In this document: positions 18,606 through 27,823 of the stretch, piece by piece | How the letters are laid out: each line of letters starts with the position of its first letter | Position numbering within the stretch: the first letter of the stretch is position 1 | Translations under genes and position numbers: made by a program | Source of the DNA: Paenibacillus sp. D2_2 | GTDB lineage: Bacteria; Bacillota; Bacilli; Paenibacillales; Paenibacillaceae | Reading direction: 5' to 3' | NCBI RefSeq assembly: GCF_031199965.1 | Contig: NZ_CP133605.1 | Span: 687,501 to 751,500, forward strand | DNA length: 64,000 bases | The notes under the pieces: model-generated | Seen by the model: the letters and a program-made list of their open reading frames with translations, nothing else | Told to the model about the DNA's origin: nothing | Database searches by the model: none

Positions 18606-20118
18606 TTCCTGCTCCTGAAGATTTAGTCCATTCACTGGAACTTCGTGATGTCACCTATGCCTACGAGGAGGATGCCACGCCTGTTCTGCAGGAGATTTCG
18701 TTCCTCGTAAAACCTGGGGAATGGGTGCATATAACGGGGATAGCGGCAGTGGGAAATCTACCTTGGCGGGACTGCTCTGCGGATATTTTCCCCGGACTGG
18801 GGCGGAGTTCGCAACGGAATGATACATGTGAACGACATAGATCCAGAGGAAGATGGAGGAATACGTCAGGTTACCGAGCGGATTGGCGTCGTATTTCAAG
18901 ATCCGGATGCCCAGCTAGTACAGGGGCGTGTCGAGGATGAGGTAGCCTTCGGTCCGGAGAATATGCGCTGTGACAAAAAGGAAGTAGAACACAGGGTTGC
19001 GGAGTCGCTAGATGCAGTTGATCTAAGCGATTACCGCATGGATAACGTGCATAATTTATCTGGAGGCCAGCGGCAGCGTGCGGCGATTGCTGCCGTTTTG
19101 TCGTTGGAGACACCGATTCTTGTGCTCGATGAACCAGCGGCAAGTTTGGATGCTACTGCAAAGGAGCGGCTGCTCTTACTGCTTAACAAGTTACGGGGTC
19201 AAGGTTGTACCATTGTGACCCTGAGTGGGAGGATCGATGAATTCGCTGCAGCCGCTGGGAGATTGATCGTGTTGGAACACGGGAAGATTATCCTGGACGG
19301 GCCAAGTCAGCACCTACTTGAACGAGAGAGGGTGAGCTTGGTCAAGCTGGGCCTCCTACCTGATCGGATACAGCGTGAGGGATATGCCTCATCTACTCTA
19401 GAGGCCGAGGGCCAGCCTCAAATCGGCTCCTCTGTTAAACCGTTGCTGAAAATTAAAGATTTATCGTATGCCTATGACCTGAACAAAGGGGATGTCTTGA
19501 AGAATATAAATCTGTCTCTGTATGCTGGCGAGTGGCTGCTCTTATGCGGGAAAACGGGTCGGGAAGACGACACTGTCGCGTCTGTTCATGGGTCTGCTCA
19601 CACCTCCTAAGGGGAGAATATGGTGGCAGGAGCAGGATATAGCCCGTCTATCCTTGCCAGTGATCGCGCAGGATATCGGCTATGTATTTCAGCAACCAGA
19701 GCATCAATTCGTTGCGAATACGGTACTGGATGAACTACTCTTCGGTCCCCGTGCGGCTATGGGGCTGAGGCCACGTGAGCAGACGCCAGATCCTGTGTTA
19801 AAGCGGGCCGAAGCTCTGCTTGCCATAGCAGGGCTGCAGGGAAGGAAGCACATATCTCCCTATATGCTAAGTGGAGGCGAGAAGCGGTTGCTGAGTGTAG
19901 CTGCTGCAATGATCGTGCCCAAGAAGCTGTATATTCTTGATGAGCCGACAGCAGGTACAGATTTGCATGGTGTAGCCAAGCTGGCTGATCTATGCAAGGA
20001 TGCTGTGGCCTCTGGAGCGGCAATCGTAATGATTACTCATGAGCCGGAATTGTTCGCGGGTGAGAAGACAGCTATTTGGAGGATGAACCAGGGAAGTCTG
20101 GAGACCGGATTACGGTGA
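18602..20118 (+). CDS. ECF transporter dual ATPase, YkoD-like (several frameshifts)
   Basis: Two fused ABC ATPases in one chain of about 507 residues. First half: Walker A GDSGSGKST (restored), signature LSGGQRQRAAIAA, Walker B ILVLDEPAASLD. Second half: Walker A GKTGSGKTT (restored), LSGGEKRLLSVAAAM, and LYILDEPTAGTD. It powers the S/T complex. The sequence lacks one G near 18737, one G near 18803 and two bases near 19555, all in or next to G runs. The dual-ATPase build is that of YkoD in the YkoEDC system. It overlaps the S gene (ATGA), so translation is coupled. Confidence 0.88.
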
Positions 20119-20167
20119 TTTCGTGATTAGATCACGGCAAGAACAAGATAATGTCTGTAAGTTAAAT

Positions 20168-20462
20168 ATGTGTTCAAAAAGTTTGGTTTTCAGCACCAAG
20201 AAGGTTGGATGAAGCTAGGGTCTGAGGAGCGGAGCGTACGTAGTTTGTACGTGAGCACCGGAAGCCCCGGCTGAATTCAAGATTCGAATGTCGATTAAGC
20301 TCTCAGTGTTACTTCGTGTTAGATATAGAATTTATTCGTTGTCAACGGAGTTGATGGAATTCTTATATCGCAAGAAAACCTACATTTGAATCGCGGTCGC
20401 TCATCCTTGAATGACTTCGATCGGTTTTCTTATCAAAAGCGAACTTTTTGAACTACCTCTAA
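20168..20462 (-). repeat. Long copy of the GTTCAAAAAG repeat family, with internal extension
   Basis: About 295 bases bounded by TGTTCAAAAAG and CTTTTTGAACTACCTCTA. Read on the minus strand it shares with the other long copies CACGAAGTAAC, CGAATCTTGAATTCAGCC, ACTACGTACGCTCCGCTCC and TAGCTTCATCCAACCTTCT. It has about 110 extra bases near one end, bounded by AAGAAAACC and GGTTTTCTT, and it lacks the TAAGC-to-ATCTTAG segment present in the other long copies. No ORF is evident. Confidence 0.8.
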
Positions 20463-20463
20463 A

Positions 20464-20521
20464 AAGCGAGCAAGCGGGGGAGGCAAAATATGCCTTTATT
20501 CCCGCTTGTTCGTCTTTTCTT
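20464..20521 (+). terminator. Terminator after the ECF operon and repeat
   Basis: GCGAGCAAGCGGG pairs with CCCGCTTGTTCGT around an inner GAGGCAAAATATGCCTT hairpin, followed by CTTTTCTTTT. Confidence 0.75.
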
Positions 20522-20599
20522 TTAAAAGGGAGGCATTTATAATGTAGTGAATGCATTTCAATATTAGTTGAACTAATGATTATAAGGATGATGGCAGCC

Positions 20600-20728
20600 G
20601 GGTGAAATATTCTTCCGATCGCTGTTGTTCATGGATTTCTTGATTTCATAGAATCTAACGAGGTAGAAATCCATTCACAAAGGCGAACGCTACGCTTCTC
20701 CAGAATCATTTCACCCTCTTGCCTATTC
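20600..20728. repeat. Long imperfect palindrome upstream of the MFS gene
   Basis: Nested inverted pairs: GGGTGAAAT (about 20602) with ATTTCACCC (about 20707), and ATGGATTTCT (about 20632) with AGAAATCCAT (about 20665). The whole segment could fold as one long hairpin. It lies about 55 bases upstream of the MFS start. The function is unknown. Confidence 0.5.
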
Positions 20729-20780
20729 CTTGCATTCCTTTTGTTCAACTTCTATAGACAGAGAGAGAGGAAGTTAAACA

Positions 20781-22265
20781 GTGAGTGCAACAATAAAACG
20801 TAATTATATATTAGCCGGGCTATTATTATCTACATTTCTGGCTGCGATTGAAGGGACGGTCATTGGCCCAGCAGGACCAAGAATTGTCGGAGATATCGGC
20901 GGAGTGGAGCTGTTAAGTTGGGTATTTACCGCTTATTTGCTGACGATGTCGGTGACGACTCCGATCTTTGGTAAAATCAGCGATTTATATGGACGTAAGC
21001 TTGTATTCGTGATCGGATCGGTTCTGTTTCTGGCGGGATCGATGCTGTCTGGCTTTGCTTCAGGGATGGAGCAGCTCATTATTTTCCGGGCGATTCAAGG
21101 GATCGGCGCTGGAGCTCTACTTCCCGTTACCTTTACCATCATCGGGGATATTTATTCGATAGAAGAGCGTGCTAAGGTTCAGGGGATGATCAGTTCGGTC
21201 TGGGTATCTCGTCCCTCGTTGGTCCGCTACTTGGCGGATATGTGGTAGATTCATTGGACTGGCGCTGGATATTTTATTTTAATCTTCCGTTCGGGTTGAT
21301 CTCCTTATTTATGATCATCCGCTATTTCAAGGAAAAGGTCGAGAAACGGGAAGTGAAGATAGACTATGCCGGAGCAATCACCTTTACCATTGGGGTGGCT
21401 GCGATGTCGTTCGGTCTGGCGACCGGGGACAGCAGTGGGCTTGGAACTCGCCGTTTCTGCTCAGTATTTTTGCCGTATCGATTATATCGCTTATTATTTT
21501 CTTTATTGTGGAGCAGAAGGTGGAAGAGCCGCTACTTCCACTCAAACTATTCAAGATCAGAGATATCGCCTACTCCAACATCGCGAGTGTGCTTGCAAGC
21601 GCTCTGTTAATGGGTTTGACATTTTATTTACCGCTCTATGTACAGGGCGTACTTGGCAAAAATGCAACGATCTCCGGGCTTGTGCTCGCGCCGATGTCAA
21701 TTGGCTGGATGGTGGGCTCGATGCTGGGCAGTCGGTGGCTGATCAGTCGAGGAATACGTAATACCTCTTTAATCGGTATGATAATTATCGCTATTGGTGC
21801 TATCGGACTGGCCTTTGTTCACGAAGGAACGCCAATGTTCTTGATATTAGTATTTAATGCGCTGTATGGAATAGGCTTTGGTTTTTCTTTTACCGTATTT
21901 ACAGTCATTGCACAGTCTTCGGTTGGCTACAACCTTCGGGGGCGTCGACTGCTCTGAACTCATTCGTGAAATCGATCGCGCAGACGATCGGTGTTGCAGT
22001 GTTCGGGGTACTGATCAATATGCAAATTGCAGCACGGACAGCCAAAGGAACATCCTCAGGGGCAGAGGTCAAACAGGAGGATATTAACAACCTGCTCTCG
22101 CCGGAAAAGGTCCATCTTCTTCCGCAGCAATTGTGGAATGATTTGAAGCATGTGCTTGGCGACAGTCTGCATATCTTATTTATCGTTATGGCTGTCATCT
22201 CGGTCATCGGCGTCTTCTCTGTATTGGGACTTCGCAATCAGGCACCAGAGGTTAAAGAGGAATAA
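20781..22265 (+). CDS. DHA2-type (14-helix) MFS drug transporter (three frameshifts)
   Basis: EmrB/QacA-type proton-coupled exporter of about 495 residues. Seen: AAIEGTVIGPAGPRIVGDI in helix 1, motif A GKISDLYGRKLVFVIG, motif C region RAIQGIGAGALLPVTFTII, then WRWIFYFNLPFGLISL, characteristic of this subfamily. Three breaks are each one G missing from a G run: near 21199 (WG), 21424 (TGGQQWAW) and 21940 (RGAST). After correction the C-terminal half reads ALNSFVKSIAQTIGVAVFGVLIN. The start is GTG, preceded by AGAGAGGAAG. Substrate unknown. Confidence 0.9.
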
Positions 22266-22312
22266 AACATCGCCCTTCTCCGCACCTTATACGGTAAGGG
22301 GAGGTGTTATCG

Positions 22313-22657
22313 ATGTTAGAGGAGTTCAATGTTGATCAGAATACATTAGTCCATGCCTGGCAGCAGCAGCTTCCGGAATTTCTGGGTCCAGGGGATTCGG
22401 CCGAGGTGCTCGCCGATGATAGTGATCCTCAAGGATTAAGGGTTCATATTAATGCGGCAGGCCACCAGTTCTATTCCTTCGATTTTTCTTGTACTTATAT
22501 GGATCCTCGGGAAGTCAAAGTGGAACTGGTCGATGTAGAGAAGGGCGGACAGACGGTGAATGAGCAAAATGAACGTCTTCAGGAGATGACCGGCGATTAT
22601 GTGCGTCATCTTCATGAATGTGCCCAAGCTCTACACCGGATTACGAACCCATCTTGA
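22313..22657 (+). CDS. Hypothetical acidic protein
   Basis: 114 residues, acidic, without membrane segments or a recognised domain. The N-terminus FNVDQNTLVHAWQQQLPEFLG and a middle VHINAAGHQFYSFDF suggest a small alpha/beta fold. ATG 22313 has GGGGAGG eight bases upstream, a strong site. It is 47 bases after the MFS gene and 18 bases before a small gene. I do not recognise the family. Confidence 0.75.
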   Translation: MLEEFNVDQNTLVHAWQQQLPEFLGPGDSAEVLADDSDPQGLRVHINAAGHQFYSFDFSCTYMDPREVKVELVDVEKGGQTVNEQNERLQEMTGDYVRHLHECAQALHRITNPS

Positions 22658-22675
22658 GAAAGCGAGGCAAAAGAG

Positions 22676-22846
22676 ATGGCAAAAGCAAATGGTCGGGACA
22701 AAAATCTCGGCAATGTAGATGATCACTTGCAGCAGTCAGCGGTCAACAGCCACAGCGTGCAGCAGACTCAACAAAAGGCGAATGACCGCCGCCACCGGGA
22801 TGTGCACAATCACCATAAAGAGACGGATATGGATCCGTCGCATTAA
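22676..22846 (+). CDS. Small hydrophilic protein (56 residues)
   Basis: ATG 22676 to TAA 22844-22846 encodes 56 residues rich in Gln, Asn, His, Asp and Arg, with no hydrophobic segment. Ten or so similar small, polar proteins are typical of spore or stress proteins in Bacillales, but no family is recognised. A weak GCGAGG site precedes it, and a terminator starts 11 bases after the stop. Composition and context support a real gene; function is unknown. Confidence 0.6.
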   Translation: MAKANGRDKNLGNVDDHLQQSAVNSHSVQQTQQKANDRRHRDVHNHHKETDMDPSH

Positions 22847-22856
22847 TGAAAAGCCA

Positions 22857-22891
22857 AAGAAGGCTGTCCTTAGATAGGGCAGCCTTCTTTG
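22857..22891. terminator. Bidirectional terminator between the small gene and marR
   Basis: AAAGAAGGCTGTCCT pairs with AGGGCAGCCTTCTTT around a 5-base loop, between convergent genes. Confidence 0.85.
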
Positions 22892-22919
22892 TGCTCTGTA
22901 CATGTGAAATGAAGAACAA

Positions 22920-23387
22920 TTACTTACGCACCAAAGGGGCTAATTTCTCCGCTTCACGTCCCATTTTCTTCAGCAATTCAATCATGGTTTGCTTCTCGTC
23001 TTCGTTCAATCCGCTTAGCGCGTGATCGATTCGATCAGAGAAATCAGGGTACAACCGATCCATCAGCTCTTTGCCCAGAGGAGTCAATTCAGCAAAAATA
23101 ACGCGACGATCCCGTGGACAAGGACTCCGGTGTAAATATCCGGCAGATTCCAGCTTATCGATGACGTAAGTAACATTGCCACTTTGAAGCAGCAGTTTGG
23201 CACCTATTTGTTGGATTGGTTGCGGGCCCTTGTAATAGAGGACCTCCATAACAGCGAAGGCCGTAGGGTTGAAGCCCTGAATTTTGCTTCCTGTTACGGC
23301 ATGGTCGTTGACGCTCTTGAAGGATTTCGAAAATACGCGATAAAGATGCAGTGACAAATCGGTCCCGCGTTCCTCGGTTTTCAACAT
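22920..23387 (-). CDS. MarR family transcriptional regulator
   Basis: 155 residues with the MarR winged helix: PTAFAVMEVLYYKGPQPIQQIGAKLLLQSGNVTYVIDKLESAGYLHRSPCPRDRRVIFAELTPLGKELM. The DRR wing and the helices at both ends for dimerisation are present. It is divergent from the MFS-DrrAB genes across about 350 bases holding a palindrome (23614-23631), so it is the likely repressor of that efflux set (inference). Confidence 0.92.
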   Translation of the reverse strand: MLKTEERGTDLSLHLYRVFSKSFKSVNDHAVTGSKIQGFNPTAFAVMEVLYYKGPQPIQQIGAKLLLQSGNVTYVIDKLESAGYLHRSPCPRDRRVIFAELTPLGKELMDRLYPDFSDRIDHALSGLNEDEKQTMIELLKKMGREAEKLAPLVRK

Positions 23388-23613
23388 TTATCATCCCGCC
23401 TTGTTCTAATATTTTAATGAGCTATAAATTGTTAGGAATAATGCTATCTTAGATCAAGCCCATATTAAAAAAAATATAATTTATCACAATTTTCGGTATT
23501 TATTTTTAAAGTGCGTGTCTTTTGCTCCGGTTGTCGTCCTTCTTGCGACCCTATAAAAAATCATCCCTCAGTTGGCACCTGATTTCATCCTCGAGACGGA
23601 TGGATGAAAATTC

Positions 23614-23631
23614 CTTATGTTTTAACATAAG
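23614..23631. promoter_or_regulatory. Candidate MarR operator
   Basis: CTTATGTTTTAACATAAG is a perfect 8-bp inverted repeat with a 2-base centre, in the gap between marR and the efflux genes. MarR proteins commonly bind 16-20 bp palindromes of this type. The rest of the gap (23388-23735) holds a second weak hairpin TTTCATCC/GGATGGATGAAA at about 23583-23609 and nothing else that I recognise. Confidence 0.45.
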
Positions 23632-23735
23632 TCGTAGAAAAAGTTCGGAATTGTAATGGCTTAAAGGAGCTGGCGGTAGTTAATAGTGTCGGTACTTTGG
23701 GTCCGTAACAAATTGAGAATTGGTGGGTGAGGTTT

Positions 23736-25070
23736 ATGGTAGATCAGGAAATGCCACAGGGAAGTAAGGGGCTATTTCATAATCGGGCTTACATGTCACT
23801 GATGGCTTCACAGCTTATATCTAATTTGGGTGATTGGTTGCATTTATTGGCGCTCTTAATGATGGTTGGGCTGAAATGGCATGCAACACCTTGGCAAATT
23901 ACGACAATTATGCTGTGTTCCATGCTTCCCATGTTGGTAGGCGGTCCACTGGCAGGAATGCTGGCCGACAGAATGGAACGCAAGAAGCTGATGATCCTGG
24001 CAGATGTCGTCAGAATTTTTATTGTGCTTGGTCTGGTGTTCGTGACGGATATATGGCAGGTGTATGTATTGATCGTAGCCAAGAGCATATTCGATGTGAT
24101 GTTCTCGCCGGCGAAGAATGGGAAGATCAAAGAGGTTGTACCCAAGGAGCATTTGGAGAAGGCAGTATCCTATAGCGCAATTATTGAGCAGGGAAGCAAG
24201 ATCGTAGGACCTGCGCTTGGCGGGATGCTTACTGCGGCATTCGGTGTGTCGGTCTGCTTTATGATCGATTCTGCTTCATTTCTGTTATCGGCATTACTCT
24301 TGTTGTTTGTTCCCGGGAAAATTGCGAAAGCTCACACAGACGCAGGAGAAGTATCTAGTGTTAAGCAAGCTAAAACCGGCCTTTCCGAGTGAGCTGGGGC
24401 GGGCATTCGCGAGATTATCGGGATTCCCCTGGTTGCCTTCAGTACATTAATGTTGGCGATGACCTTGCTTGTTCTGCAAATCGCCGATTCGCAAGCGATC
24501 GTATTGTTTCGTGATATCCCTAATCTTCCGAAGGATTTATTAGGTTGGTGCATTGCCGCTAGTGGGTTTGGTACTTTGCTGGCCGCGGGGTTGAACGGAT
24601 TCGTTTCAAAATACGCTATCTCTCCGCTGCTGAAGATGGGTGTTGGCGGGATGCTGCTCGGTCTGGTATTCGCTTTTACAGGAGCATTCGCAATCATAGG
24701 AACCTTCAATCAACTTGGTGTCATCATCATACTGATTCTGTTCGTCCTTGCAGGTCTAGGTGCGGGGATGACGTTCATTCCTTTCCAGGTCATGCTGCAA
24801 CAACGTACCCCAGAGGCTTTAATAGGCAGAGTGTTCGGGGCGGTGACGAGCGTAACTTCAACAGCAGCGTTGATCGGTCCGATTGTAGGCGGGTACTTGG
24901 TTACGACGTTTGGTCCGCAGATTGCCTTTATTATTTCTGGTAGCTTGGTTGCTTTGATTGGTTGCGTTCTGCTCGTATTCAAATCGGTCATATTAAAGCA
25001 CGACGGGATGGTTCAAAGTACGGGAGTACCCGCCGCTCGGAATAACATTGTATTGGGGGAAATGAAGTGA
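23736..25070 (+). CDS. 12-helix MFS transporter (one frameshift)
   Basis: About 445 residues. Seen: LFHNRAYMSLMASQLISNLGDWLHLLAL at the N-terminus, motif A LAGMLADRMERKKLMILADV, and a C-terminal QVMLQQRTPEALIGRVFGAVTS, typical of the macrolide/MFS_3-like group. The frame breaks near 24390, where GAGTGAGCTGG should read GAGTGGGCTGG (one G missing), giving SEWAGAGIREIIGIPLVAF. ATG 23736 follows GGGTGAGG. Its stop overlaps the ABC ATPase start (GTGA), forming an efflux operon. Confidence 0.88.
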
Positions 25071-26107
25071 ATTATATCAATGAAACGCAAAGCTTGTCGG
25101 GAAGCTGTGAATGGGCCGTAGAGGCTCATGGGCTTGTCAAAATATTTGGAGATAACCGCGCGGTCGATGGCGTAGATTTGAAGGTGCGCGCCGGCTCGAT
25201 CTACGGTGTGCTCGGACCTAACGGAGCGGGTAAGACGACGACGATCCGCATGCTGGCCACACTGCTACGGCCGGATGCAGGTACGGCACGAATCTTCGGT
25301 CATGACGTGATCAAGGAATCACAGATCGTGCGGCAGTTGATTGGCGTAACGGGGCAATACGCTTCCGTCGACGAATCGCTCAGCGCTACTGAGAATCTAA
25401 TCATCTTCTCGCGACTGCTCGGCCTGTCACGTAAAGAGGCAAAGCGTAAATCAGAGGAACTGCTGGAGGAATTCGGCTTATCCGAGGCGGCAAGACGTCC
25501 GCTCAAAAATTTCTCCGGCGGCATGCGGCGCAGATTGGATCTGGCCGCCAGCTTGATCGCGCAGCCGCCGCTCATCTTCCTCGATGAACCGACGACCGGG
25601 CTCGACCCGCGTACACGCTCTCAGATGTGGGATACGATTCGCCGATTAGTAGATACAGGATCGACCGTACTGCTTACGACGCAATATCTGGAGGAGGCCG
25701 ACCAATTAGCTGACCGGATCGCCGTGATTGATTACGGCCGGGTTATCGCTGAAGGCACTGCCGATGAGCTGAAGATGTCCGTCGGTACTTCGTCCCTGCA
25801 TCTACGAGTTCATAATGCGCAGGATATCGAGAAGGCTCGCCGCCTGATCGAGCGAGTGCTTAAGGTACCGTCCGGCATCTCTTCAGAGGCCGGGGAGATT
25901 ACAGCGCCGATGGCGAATGCAGATCTCGTCACCGATCTGTTGATCGCGCTGCGCAGCGAAGGAATTGCTCTGTCGGAGATGAGCGTGCAGAAGCCGACCC
26001 TTGACGAGGTCTTCCTGACGATCACCGGCCAACGGGCAACTAATGCTGCGGCAGATGCCGCTGCATCAGCCTATGAATCTAATACCATGGAGGGAACGAC
26101 GGTATGA
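25067..26107 (+). CDS. DrrA-like ABC transporter ATP-binding protein
   Basis: 346 residues. Walker A GPNGAGKTT (about 51-59), Q-loop GVTGQYASVDE, signature FSGGMRRRLDLAAS, Walker B LIFLDEPTTGLDPR, and an H-loop TQYLEEADQLADR. The C-terminal extension with LDEVFLTITG is diagnostic of the daunorubicin-resistance (DrrA) family of drug exporters. GTG start overlapping the MFS stop; overlaps the permease by four bases. Local GC is higher than in its neighbours. Confidence 0.93.
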   Translation: MNYINETQSLSGSCEWAVEAHGLVKIFGDNRAVDGVDLKVRAGSIYGVLGPNGAGKTTTIRMLATLLRPDAGTARIFGHDVIKESQIVRQLIGVTGQYASVDESLSATENLIIFSRLLGLSRKEAKRKSEELLEEFGLSEAARRPLKNFSGGMRRRLDLAASLIAQPPLIFLDEPTTGLDPRTRSQMWDTIRRLVDTGSTVLLTTQYLEEADQLADRIAVIDYGRVIAEGTADELKMSVGTSSLHLRVHNAQDIEKARRLIERVLKVPSGISSEAGEITAPMANADLVTDLLIALRSEGIALSEMSVQKPTLDEVFLTITGQRATNAAADAAASAYESNTMEGTTV

Positions 26108-26916
26108 GAACTTCCATTCAACCTATAGCGGAACGCAAATTAAAAAATCACACCAGCTTCATTCAATCGCTGCGCCATTCGCTAACGATGGCTTACCGGG
26201 GACTGCTAAAAATTCGCCGCACACCGGAGCAATTATTCGATGTCACACTGCAGCCAATCCTGTTTACTTTGATGTTCACCTATATCTTTGGCGGGGCGAT
26301 CTCTGGCGATGTAGCTAGTTACTTGCCGGTCATTATCCCTGGTATTCTCGTTCAGACCGTCATAACGACATTTATCGTTACCGGCGTCCAGTTGCGCGAG
26401 GATATGGACAAAGGCGTGTTCGACCGCTTTAAGTCGCTGCCGATCGCGCGGATTGCTCCACTCGCAGGAGCACTACTCGCTGATACGATCCGCTATACGA
26501 TTGCGACCGTGCTGACTTTTACCATGGGCTATATTATGGGCTATCGACCAGAAGGAGGCATCGAACATGTAGCCCTTGCCGGGATTATCGTCATTCTCTG
26601 CTCCTGGGCTATCAGCTGGATCTTCGCTTTCTTCGGTGTTATTGCTCGTACGGCCTCAAGCGTGCAAGGTATTTCGATGATCGTGCTGTTCCCGCTCACT
26701 TTTCTCTCCAACGCTTTCGTGCCAGTCGAGACGTTGCCGAACTGGCTACAGTGGTTCGTGAAGATCAATCCGATTTCGCATCTGGTGACGGCTGTACGTG
26801 ATATGGCCAACTCAGGCACCGTCGGCTGGGACCTGGCCATATCTTTGGTCGGCGCTGCGGTGATCGTGTTGATCTTTGCACCGTTTACTGTGCGAGCTTA
26901 TATGAGACGGACTTAA
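26104..26916 (+). CDS. DrrB-like ABC-2 type permease
   Basis: 270 residues with six predicted helices. A cytosolic N-terminus ends in FDVTLQPILFTLMFTYIFGGAISG, then ILVQTVITTFIVTGVQLREDMDKGVFDRFKSLPI, the characteristic ABC-2 loop, and a C-terminal NPISHLVTAVRDMANSG. It pairs with the preceding ATPase as a lipophilic drug or antibiotic exporter; the substrate is unknown. Start overlaps the ATPase stop (ATGA). Confidence 0.93.
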   Translation: MRTSIQPIAERKLKNHTSFIQSLRHSLTMAYRGLLKIRRTPEQLFDVTLQPILFTLMFTYIFGGAISGDVASYLPVIIPGILVQTVITTFIVTGVQLREDMDKGVFDRFKSLPIARIAPLAGALLADTIRYTIATVLTFTMGYIMGYRPEGGIEHVALAGIIVILCSWAISWIFAFFGVIARTASSVQGISMIVLFPLTFLSNAFVPVETLPNWLQWFVKINPISHLVTAVRDMANSGTVGWDLAISLVGAAVIVLIFAPFTVRAYMRRT

Positions 26917-26942
26917 AGCGAGTGTAGTAATGAATATATAGA

Positions 26943-26985
26943 AGCCTATACATGTCACCAAAAGTGACGGTATAGGCTTGTTTTA
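26943..26985 (+). terminator. Terminator of the efflux operon
   Basis: AAGCCTATAC pairs with GTATAGGCTT around an inner GTCACCAAAAGTGAC hairpin, followed by GTTTTAC. Confidence 0.75.
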
Positions 26986-27013
26986 CTTCATGAGGATTAT
27001 TTTTGATCTAGTA

Positions 27014-27042
27014 TTGAAAACGGTTTATTGGTGTGATATTCT
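27014..27042 (+). promoter_or_regulatory. Predicted sigma-A promoter of the YheO-type regulator operon
   Basis: TTGAAA (27014-27019), 17 bases, TATTCT (27037-27042), about 70 bases before the start codon. Confidence 0.5.
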
Positions 27043-27112
27043 TTTATCAAGATAATAAATTATTATTCTAATAAAATAAATGCATGACCCGGACGGAAGG
27101 AGACAGATTTTA

Positions 27113-27793
27113 ATGGTGAACGAGAATCGGCAATTTTTAGAAAAGTTCTTTCCGGTGGCCTCTTTCATTGCGGCAATCATTGGACCTAAATGCGAGGTCG
27201 TCGTACATGATATTAGTGATCCAGAGCACTCTATTATCTTTATTGAGAACGGATACATTAGCGGCCGTAAGGTAGGGGATGCTTCTACCGACCTCGTATT
27301 GAAGATTCTCAAATCCGAGGCGTATCATGAGGAACAGTTCATTGCTAACTATAAGGCATCGGGCAAATTTGGACAGAGCTTTCGCTCGTCGACATTTTTC
27401 ATTAAGAATGATAGGAATGAACTGGTCGGTCTTCTGTGCTTGAATATCGATGTTACCCATATGGAGGTAGCTGCTGAATGGGTTCAGCATATTTTGCAAG
27501 GAGGGCCTAATCCGTATGTGATACCTCCGGTGGACGAAGCACCGAAGGAAGAAAAGCAGGCGACAGAATATTTGCAAGGCAATGCGGATGATCTGCTACA
27601 GCATATGATCTCCTCGGTAACTAGCAAGATAACGATATCGACGGACCGCTTGTCGTCGCAGGAGAAGATTGAAATCGTACGTGAGCTGAATGAGCTTGGA
27701 GTCTTCTTGTTGAAGGGAGGCGTCTCCCAGGTAGCAACGGCATTATCGATCTCGGAGCCTACAGTGTATCGCTATCTTCAGAAGCTGAAGTAA
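27113..27793 (+). CDS. YheO/DauR-like transcriptional regulator (PAS-like plus HTH)
   Basis: About 227 residues. The N-terminal YheO-type PAS domain shows IIGPKCEVVVHDISDPEHSIIFIENGYISGRKVGD and SSTFFIKNDRNELVGLLCLNIDVT. The C-terminal HTH is EIVRELNELGVFLLKGGVSQVATALSISEPTVYRYLQKLK. Relatives control amino-acid (for example D-arginine, or cysteine-like) metabolism. ATG 27113 has GGAAGGAGA ten bases upstream. It is 30 bases ahead of the PatB gene and likely controls that cluster. Confidence 0.9.
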   Translation: MVNENRQFLEKFFPVASFIAAIIGPKCEVVVHDISDPEHSIIFIENGYISGRKVGDASTDLVLKILKSEAYHEEQFIANYKASGKFGQSFRSSTFFIKNDRNELVGLLCLNIDVTHMEVAAEWVQHILQGGPNPYVIPPVDEAPKEEKQATEYLQGNADDLLQHMISSVTSKITISTDRLSSQEKIEIVRELNELGVFLLKGGVSQVATALSISEPTVYRYLQKLK

Positions 27794-27823
27794 CACAATT
27801 ATATACAAGAGGGTGACATCATC

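Noticed and set aside
23464-23735. T-box or other riboswitch upstream of the MFS gene
   Set aside because: The T-box core sequence (GGTGGNACCGCG type) is absent, and the hairpins seen are explained better as an operator.
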